Source: Strigomonas culicis (Eukaryota; Euglenozoa; Kinetoplastea; Trypanosomatida; Trypanosomatidae). From it: DNA of 14,956 nt. This document shows, piece after piece, positions 12,701 through 14,956 of the stretch. The position numbers and the translations under genes are program-made. Numbering within the stretch: position 1 is the stretch's first letter; each line of letters begins with the position of its first letter. The stretch is from contig AUXH01000480.1 of assembly GCA_000482145.1 (NCBI GenBank), positions 1 through 14,956 on the forward strand, read 5' to 3'. Under the pieces are notes generated by a model. That model was not told the origin of the DNA and did not search any database. It saw only the letters and a program-made list of their open reading frames with translations.

Positions 12701-14956
12701 CGCCGCGGCGGCGGCGCCGTGGGGGTGGCTGTGCGCCCCGCTCCACGAGTGGGAGTGCGAGGCGAGCAGCTCCAACTGTTCATCCACCTCGTGCGGCAGC
12801 AGCGTATTGCGCTTCTTCCGCGCGACGGCGGACGGCCGCTGACTCCGCCGCGCGGTCGGTCGGCGCGAGGCGATGAGAGAGGAGGGCGGCGATGAGAGCA
12901 CGGTCTCCGCGCTGCACCGCTCGCGCACGACGCACTGCTCCAGCTGCAGGTACACGAGGGAGTCCGTCGCGGAGCGCACGTCGATGGCCCCGTCCGCCAG
13001 CGAGGCCAGCGGCCCCCGCCCGGCGCGGAACGTCAAGATGTCCGCCCACGTGTCCGGCGCGGCGCCGCCCGTTGGCAGGGAGAAGGGCGCGCCGGTCGCC
13101 AGCAGCGCGCGGCTGTGGCTCGCGTAGAGCGCGAGGCGCACCACCGCATCCGCGCCGCCGGGGTCGCGGCCGTCGTACGCCTCCTTGCGGCCGAGCAGCG
13201 CGGCAAGGTGCCGCAGCGCGTACAGCTCGACGTAGACAAAGCACCGCGGCGCATCCGGCGGCACGAGCACGGACATGTGCAGCGGGGGCGGCGGCCGGGG
13301 GACCGGCGGCTCCGCCTCCCACGCGAAGAGCCGTGGGAGGGCCGCCCGGAACTCGTAGGCGCGCAGGCGCGGCAGATGCACCTCGTAGGCCCGCAGCCGC
13401 GGCAGCTCCTCACAGGTCGCCCGCAGCCGCGGGAGCTCCTCCCAGGTCGCCCACAGGCGCGGGAGGAAGGGCGCCTCCTCCTCGTAGGCGCGCAGGACGG
13501 GCGGCACCTCGAGTGAGTCGACGGCCACAACGTCGGGGTCCTCCATCGTGTTCCCCGAGAGGGTGTCTGCCGGCAGCGTGCACATGGGCGTGCTGGGCAT
13601 GTCCGTGCTCGACGCAGAGGCGCTGCCCTGCGCCGCCCGCGTGCGCGGCGGTGCAGGGCCCCCCTCTGACGGCGCACCCAGCACGGGGACGTACTTGTGT
13701 GTCGCGCGGAGCTCCGGCGAGTCGGTGAGCGGCGAGTCCACTCCGGCGCTGCTGCCGCCGCTGGTTCGCACGGCGGGGAGGGCCTTGACCGGTTGCGGCG
13801 GCGAGGTGCTGCGCGGTGGGTGGTCGACGCCGCCCGGTGGTGCCTCCGACTCCTTTTTCTGCTCCTTCTCTCTCTCCAGCGCCTCGCTGCCGGGCTCCAG
13901 GATGTGGGCCAGCATCGGGCCCTTCTCCGCCGGCGTGCTGAGCGGTGTTGGGGAGGAGAAGGAGAGGCTGTCGCCGCTGGCGCGGTGCCGCTGGGGGCCA
14001 TCCGCAAGATCGCTGCGCGCCACGAGGACGACTGGGGAGGGGACGTGCGCGGGCACCGGGTGCACCGTCGTCGTGATGGTCGACGTGGTGCCCGGGCCGC
14101 CGCGGCCCTCCTCGATGGACGGCATGCTCGCGCCGCTGTGCTGCGAGGCGGTGTGGACGGACAGCCTCAGCGGCACGACCACCGTCGCGCCGCCCTTGTT
14201 CAGCGGGGACGAGGCGGAGCCGACCACCGACGCGCTCTGGAGGTACGCGTGGGTGTGGATGGGCGTCGTCGACGAGTGGCTGGTCGTGGCGGTGGTCTTC
14301 GTCGCGGTGGCGGTCGGCGTCTTGCGCTTGCCGGACTTGCCGCGGCTGCAGGTGCTGGCTGTCCGCGCCGGCGCCTCCCCGGCGGCGCCGGGGGAGATGG
14401 GCCGGCCGCTCTCCGCCGGCGTCCCGCTCACCCTGCTGGTGTACGAATAGCTGTAGGAGGTGTAGGAGCTGTAGGAGCTGAAGCTGTGGCTGCGGCTGCG
14501 CGGCGGCGAGTCTCGGCCGCCGCCGTCGCCGCGCTCGAGCGTGCCGCCGTCCGTGTCGCGCACGCGGAACGGGGCCGGCAGCGAGGGGAAGGCGGGGGAC
14601 GGCACCGGCGGCGGCGGCAGCGTGAGCGGCGCCGCGACCTCGCGCGGCCCGACGGTCAGCAGGCTGAGCGACGGCCGCGCGACCATGCCTGGCGCCGCCC
14701 GCTTCCCCGCGCTCGCGGCCGGGTCGCCGCGGCTGCTGCGGACGCCCTCCGAGCGCGAGACGTCCGCCTGCAGCAGCGAGGCCTGGTCCTCCCCCGGCCG
14801 CGGCGGGCGGTGTGGCGTCGGGACCGCCTTGCCGGAGCCCTTGCGGCTGCTGGCGCGGCGCTGCGTCGGCGCCTGCACCTCCTCGCCATGCAGCCGCGGT
14901 GTCGGCGGCGCGGGCGGCGGCGGCGACGGCGGCGGCGGCGGCGGCAGGTCGTCGAG
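2..14956 (-). CDS. Giant multi-C2, kelch-containing protein; internal fragment, open at both ends
   Basis: One reading frame of 4,985 codons runs through the window without a stop. At roughly 75% GC, dozens of stops would be expected in a non-coding frame. Coding character is strong: nearly all third positions are G or C, and I count only 13 TTA, CTA or TCA codons. The translation has ordered hydrophobic strands, helices and recognisable domain landmarks, whereas the competing frames give Arg-rich nonsense. Order of parts: disordered Ser/Pro head (1-485), decapeptide repeats (498-545), weak C2-like half-module (558-675), low-complexity insert (676-1024), helical block (1025-1285), about a dozen C2-like modules with linkers (1316-4650), Ala-rich helix (4657-4705) and kelch repeats (4721-4985). 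The first in-frame Met is at 14684-14686 (residue 91), but the frame stays open upstream, so I choose no start. I see no signal peptide or convincing membrane span. The function is unknown; a large scaffold or membrane-associated role is inferred from the domains. In-frame introns cannot be excluded by eye, but nothing suggests one. Confidence 0.93.
842..988 (-). other. Ala-rich helical linker before the kelch repeats (residues 4657-4705)
   Basis: The sequence LLQAECYAAQQAAQAAQRLA continues with RRSAATLAKNVSASALRVAA and AADRAVAARE. It is almost entirely Ala, Gln, Arg and Leu with helical periodicity. It probably forms a rigid helix joining the last C2-like module to the C-terminal propeller. 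Confidence 0.55.
1007..1561 (-). other. C2-like module J (residues 4466-4650)
   Basis: Landmarks are ATLSVCVRLHRLQH, GRLALLVRQIPPCDD, EVEPLWFPPLCTPL (WFPP at 1409-1420, here apparently in the N-P-x-W turn), ATVRLLVPEEDVFTGVLHLP, ASLVLEVCLARLREG, VPLTFEPL and ATITMTLAAVTAP as last strand. Gly/Ala-rich loops lie near 1090-1140. This is the last beta module before the kelch region. Confidence 0.4.
1640..2479 (-). other. C2-like module K with acidic and His inserts (residues 4160-4439)
   Basis: Landmarks are VTSIEVEALQLPHQH (first strand and loop), LPLLCQLAFPVRAA, ETLYRAVFQPEVD, ALLTVWQLIQLHRGGLNYYE, FVCPLGRVSLQGCLSELHDL (the LG-x-V-x-L strand), VSPWLPLAAE (WLPL at 1709-1720) and PRVRLHLERVTV as last strand. 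Inserts include an acidic stretch (about 2165-2280) and AHHHHTRKW with four histidines (2057-2068). The ending is very C2-like; the front half is loosened by the inserts. Confidence 0.5.
2510..2701 (-). other. Short coiled coil followed by an Arg-rich cluster (residues 4086-4149)
   Basis: The helix is IHRLTQLLQQLDELEEAQQY followed by LAQLRE (2615-2701), with leucines at coiled-coil spacing. An acidic hinge (EPGSEDE) follows, then RRRSSRRRQLRR (2513-2548), the strongest basic patch in the chain. The Ser pair inside the Arg cluster could be a kinase target. The cluster could bind acidic lipids or nucleic acid, or act as a nuclear-localisation signal; the sequence alone cannot choose between these. 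Confidence 0.55.
2702..3145 (-). other. Mixed segment between module I and the coiled coil (residues 3938-4085)
   Basis: It begins with a helix-like piece (LLPPLVATTVERLLLQYDKA), continues with extended sequence (GGACHVYWSTQPGQY and LTQLYVDPSTV), the eight-proline run, then CYADYFTYVSPTEGTLQTIG and LEALLAPYFAA, and ends in Ala/Pro-rich sequence. It could be a further degenerate beta module, but the C2 landmarks are not visible in order. I recognise no family. Confidence 0.35.
2876..2899 (-). repeat. Poly-Pro trinucleotide microsatellite
   Basis: Eight consecutive cgg triplets on the plus strand encode eight prolines (residues 4020-4027). It is a pure in-frame repeat likely to vary in length, and a potential profilin-, SH3- or WW-type ligand by composition only. 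Confidence 0.8.
3146..3736 (-). other. C2-like module I with acidic/Ala-Pro insert (residues 3741-3937)
   Basis: Landmarks are DMTITDCRLGVSAG, ARASLQFAETRAVVHG, AAYRWVVPE, then a long Glu/Lys/Pro/Ala insert (about 3310-3560), STLRVEWSPVAEMDVPL, SHLCSLPIPLLAA and HGIQLVFADGG. The strand order suits a C2 fold split by disordered sequence. It follows module H with only seven residues between them. Confidence 0.43.
3758..4321 (-). other. C2-like module H (residues 3546-3733)
   Basis: It starts seven residues after module G with YEMHVVHLYPADAG, then NTFVLRFSYQFPTNPTQAFH (an N-P turn; QFPTNP echoes QFPTRP in module C), ARIAQVELCAVVPSAAG, WSCVGVHRWTEQDE, TTRVAWEVLLAATHHSD and ALFHLDRVVLRLPGD as last strand. 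The 4200-4380 stretch has visibly lower GC than its surroundings. Confidence 0.48.
4343..4912 (-). other. C2-like module G (residues 3349-3538)
   Basis: Landmarks are PVLQLTLQLPQQ, AFQLEARPSRSFTPM, TLREPFWFQDRLFA (matching N-P-x-W-x-x-x-F), ADLELDVHLCV, LASGRVRVPLQHAVL (the G-x-V-x-[IV]-P-L strand), RMWLPLATE (WLPL at 4418-4429) and ATIYIEVETTTE as last strand. The spacing is close to a normal C2 except for one Ala/Asp/Glu loop (about 4680-4800). It is one of the three most convincing copies. Confidence 0.6.
4964..5191 (-). other. Helical/coiled-coil linker (residues 3256-3331)
   Basis: The sequence VLRVRQCRNLLKGDVQQLVA continues with VLAQLARLQHFVRSLADA. After a short break come YYARRIKAELRQKLQAL and RGEVYGFEQYLLR. 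Leu/Val/Ile recur every three to four residues, typical of amphipathic helices. It separates C2-like modules F and G and could be a dimerisation or spacer element. Confidence 0.55.
5282..5866 (-). other. C2-like module F (residues 3031-3225)
   Basis: Landmarks are VLLASVRVTALTLCGADL (first strand and loop), ARTAVVVQPLSGD, TTRYAWTCPCTYVALANP, LQCRLYVEATVP, ATVRGVAALPAVAIDG, LQWHADVRLLSD and HIGSLAVDVVVLAAS. Ala/Gly/Asp loops are long. The module is followed by SYSASVQRPHARAFYYSCYY and a helical linker. Confidence 0.43.
6071..6598 (-). other. C2-like module E (residues 2787-2962)
   Basis: Landmarks are DDLLVEVLLQARRG, LYATDVMTLYKRG, NKNVVSLCYTSMG, DNILLLPIAAQQ, YALQFFVYTCAVDG (hydrophobic strand ending near Asp), CVAMASLPVHLTA, TSAPLYACDG and LGLLLCPSVHLV. 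Local GC drops here and Phe, Tyr, Asn and Lys are commoner than in the linkers, which suits a constrained folded core. Confidence 0.45.
6740..7020 (-). other. Ala/Gln/Glu helical linker (residues 2646-2739)
   Basis: Segments such as LLSEQMAQFVYAFWQAG, ADAVAAAAALQQEQMRAS, VAAERAEGERLAQQVRPLL and TALRAARGE have heptad-like Leu/Ala/Val spacing typical of helices or a short coiled coil. They lie between C2-like modules D and E. The sequence THYPYLYVPQLQWL follows (about 6680-6718) and looks extended. Confidence 0.45.
7058..7639 (-). other. C2-like module D (residues 2440-2633)
   Basis: It follows module C after a short Glu/Ala/Pro linker. Landmarks are GILTLSLSYVHLRRR, ERHYSVLVGYQGYSYHMDRV, DTLLLFPAGTVDAVLHH, CHVVRMQLLEHTTTH, ALRDVGVAFAPLGAA (the G-x-V/A strand), GVLYAPLLETET and GEVAFQFVLSEPP as last strand. 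The W-L-P motif is replaced by YAPL. Loops are rich in Ala and Gly. Confidence 0.5.
7742..8320 (-). other. C2-like module C (residues 2213-2405)
   Basis: The series is ALTLSCHRWLLAD, YDCLEMEAREL, AVRCRCYHED, HVLSLQFPTRPAFWCG (matching the N-P-x-W turn), SLVLRFSLP, DPVLGFVLISRLAAFL (the LG strand), EGTVWLPMYTVHA (WLPM at 7823-7834) and LGYLQLHYAHTFLP as last strand. This is the second-best C2 match in the chain and lacks large inserts. A possible extra strand, GALSMTLRATTVEHV, lies just upstream near 8420-8475. Confidence 0.62.
8600..9202 (-). other. C2-like module O (residues 1919-2119)
   Basis: Candidate landmarks are TTLQLDHVELLWPW (first strand), TGLVLTATTEDGFYGSY, SAFQW, GLTLYAQGGMSIPLAAQVDW with EVSFLAEAP, AAAFFPFVKAE (FFPF at the place of W-[LF]-P-L) and EAVVVLQPL as final strand. 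A Gly/Ser/Ala loop (about 8880-8990) interrupts it. The pattern is weaker than in B, and another beta-sandwich type is possible. Confidence 0.38.
9398..10216 (-). other. C2 domain B, the clearest copy (residues 1581-1853)
   Basis: Nearly all C2 landmarks are present: MDICVVSAAGL (first strand and loop), CATYCEVEALL at the usual D-P-Y-V-x-V position, TKTVVGTNYPVWHHTFRV (the K-T ... N-P-V-W ... F signature), STLLIRLFDR, EQLLGTVALSTVTL, VVVWFPLSY (9479-9490 for WFPL) and SGAVCLLFRR as last strand. It spans 273 residues, about twice a normal C2, because of two inserts: a Gly/Ser loop with GGGGS (about 10090-10140) and a charged Ala/Thr/Gln loop (about 9780-9960). The D-P of D-P-Y is replaced by A-T, and LFDRA keeps only one Asp of the second loop, so canonical calcium binding is doubtful. 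Confidence 0.75.
10328..11011 (-). other. C2-like module A (residues 1316-1543)
   Basis: C2 landmarks appear in order: LCAVTCTVNTAVLL (first strand), RLPVVTLQASSTRD, THTFLHDLAP, PLLLLSFVSAASPELLFG (hydrophobic strand, acidic loop position and LG), RWLPIYG (the W-L-P motif at 10568-10579) and a final strand LQLVGWVHCELTCVFF. Ala/Pro-rich loops (about 10380-10440 and 10600-10660) lengthen it well beyond the usual 100-130 residues. It is directly followed by the clearest C2 module. Confidence 0.5.
11102..11884 (-). other. Helical block upstream of the C2 series (residues 1025-1285)
   Basis: Helix-like patterning begins with YTALQWVALATSAALPLAHL, then SLSAQLAQHYEQRRHARLQE and MKRQSFLRK. After an Ala/Pro spacer come LLQSFVAAFHSETYYGQD, a Ser/Ala spacer, and SKVTEAVVSAFG with LGEAIAQYQQHG. 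The opening segment is hydrophobic but contains His and Thr and is followed by amphipathic helix, so I read it as a buried or amphipathic helix and not a membrane span. No named domain is recognised. Confidence 0.45.
12101..12127 (-). repeat. Poly-Ser trinucleotide microsatellite
   Basis: Eight consecutive gct triplets on the plus strand (12101-12124) plus one cga triplet encode nine serines (residues 944-952). This pure trinucleotide tract inside coding sequence is a likely site of length polymorphism without frameshift. Confidence 0.85.
12716..12760 (-). repeat. His-Ser alternating tract (residues 733-747)
   Basis: The peptide SHSHSWSGAHSHPHG contains six histidines in fifteen residues. 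Such tracts can bind metal or be pH-responsive, but nothing else here supports a metal site, so this is recorded as a low-complexity repeat only. Confidence 0.6.
12932..13282 (-). other. Weak C2-like half-module (residues 558-675)
   Basis: After the repeats the sequence becomes ordered. LHMSVLV and CFVYVELYAL resemble the first strands of a C2 beta-sandwich, DTWADILTF resembles the N-P-x-W turn, and SLVYLQLEQC resembles the strand that follows. The later landmarks are missing or displaced: LLGKITGILGAL at about 12255-12290 could be the LG strand pushed away by the long low-complexity insert. The assignment is tentative. Confidence 0.3.
13322..13465 (-). repeat. Tandem decapeptide repeat LPRLRAxxEE (residues 498-545)
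   Basis: Four units start exactly 30 bases apart (Leu codons at 13463, 13433, 13403, 13373): LPRLWATWEE, LPRLRATCEE, LPRLRAYEVH and LPRLRAYEFR. A degenerate fifth copy, LPRLFAWEAE, follows after a two-residue insertion. A further partial copy (VLRAYEEEA, about 13475-13500) precedes the block. The units are similar in DNA as well as protein, which suggests recent expansion by unequal exchange or slippage. Leu/Arg/Glu spacing would suit a helical or short repetitive binding element. I do not recognise it as a named repeat family. Confidence 0.85.
13502..14956 (-). other. Disordered Ser/Pro/Thr-rich N-terminal head (residues 1-485)
   Basis: This stretch of the giant protein has almost no hydrophobic periodicity. 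It opens with a proline run (LDDLPPPPPPSPPPPAPP) and then alternates Ser, Pro, Thr, Gly and Arg. Basic patches such as RRASSRKGSGK (residues 32-42) and GKSGKRK (14321-14341) resemble phosphorylation or microtubule/nucleic-acid-binding tails; that is inference from composition only. A short charged helix-prone piece, LEREKEQKKESE, lies near 13840-13875. No domain is recognisable. The true N-terminus may lie further upstream, outside the window. Confidence 0.75.
14435..14482 (-). repeat. Tyr-Ser repeat (residues 159-174)
   Basis: The peptide FSSYSSYTSYSYSYTS is directly preceded by an Arg-Ser dipeptide tract (PPRSRSHS). On the plus strand this appears as repeated gtaggagct and gtagct units. Such aromatic-Ser tracts are typical of low-complexity, self-associating or heavily phosphorylated segments; the role here is unknown. 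Confidence 0.75.

Larger units (their letters stand above)
11885..12931 (-). other. Low-complexity insert with basic, His-Ser, acidic and poly-Ser patches (residues 676-1024)
   Basis: About 350 residues lack fold-like hydrophobic patterning. In order they hold a basic stretch ending in RKKR (12809-12820, a possible nuclear-localisation-type patch), a His-Ser alternation (12716-12760), a Gln/Glu-rich piece (about 12361-12480), SDDDDHSSLESS (about 12125-12170) and nine serines (12101-12127). The only ordered-looking piece is ELLGKITGILGAL near 12255-12290, which may belong to the preceding C2-like half-module. The insert is probably disordered. Confidence 0.6.

Noticed and set aside
14684..14686. 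First in-frame ATG as the start of the gene
   Set aside because: The frame remains open upstream to the window edge with similar Ser/Pro composition, so a start here cannot be supported from this sequence.
2..14956. Bacterial giant megasynthase or adhesin, or a large viral tegument-type gene
   Set aside because: No carrier-protein, condensation, ketosynthase or adhesin repeat motifs are visible; C2 and kelch modules with long Ser/Pro/Ala inserts point to a eukaryotic nuclear gene.

Overview
The whole window is one protein-coding frame on the minus strand. I read every minus-strand codon whose lowest coordinate is 2, 5, 8 ... 14954 and found no stop in 4,985 consecutive codons. The gene enters at the right edge and leaves at the left edge, so neither its start nor its stop is in view. 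Because it is open at both ends, a search for complete start-to-stop frames returns only shadow frames here and misses the real gene. Residue numbers below are local: residue 1 is the codon at 14954-14956 and residue 4985 is at 2-4.

Organism: GC is about three quarters (sampled by eye on several lines, not counted throughout), and almost every third codon position is G or C. The protein is rich in Ala, Pro, Gly and Arg and very poor in Lys. C2-type modules, kelch repeats, long Ser/Pro/Ala low-complexity inserts and a chain of at least about 0.5 MDa point to a eukaryote, most likely a GC-rich protist. An intron-free frame of 15 kb fits kinetoplastids well, but a GC-rich haptophyte, pelagophyte or green alga is not excluded. 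I do not recognise the gene and give it no symbol.

Layout from N- to C-terminus (right to left). Residues 1-485 (13502-14956) are a Ser/Pro/Thr-rich, probably disordered head with a Tyr-Ser repeat. Residues 498-545 (13322-13465) hold a tandem decapeptide repeat. A weak C2-like half-module (12932-13282) is followed by a 350-residue low-complexity insert with basic, His-Ser, acidic and poly-Ser patches, then a mostly helical block (11102-11884). From about 11011 down to about 1007 the chain is a long series of beta-rich modules that repeatedly show the order of C2-domain landmarks: a first strand, an N-P-x-W-like turn, a hydrophobic strand ending near Asp, an LG-x-V-x-L strand, a W-[LF]-P-[LIM] motif and a final hydrophobic strand. 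I count about a dozen candidates, some nearly contiguous and some separated by helical linkers. The C-terminal part in view (2-793) has four kelch-type double-glycine strands and runs off the left edge.

As a working model (inference), this is a giant multi-C2/kelch scaffold or membrane-associated protein. In the best C2 module the usual Asp of the D-P-Y calcium loop is replaced, so lipid or protein binding without calcium is more likely than calcium sensing. There are no RNA genes, CRISPR arrays, mobile elements, promoters, terminators or intergenic gaps in the window.
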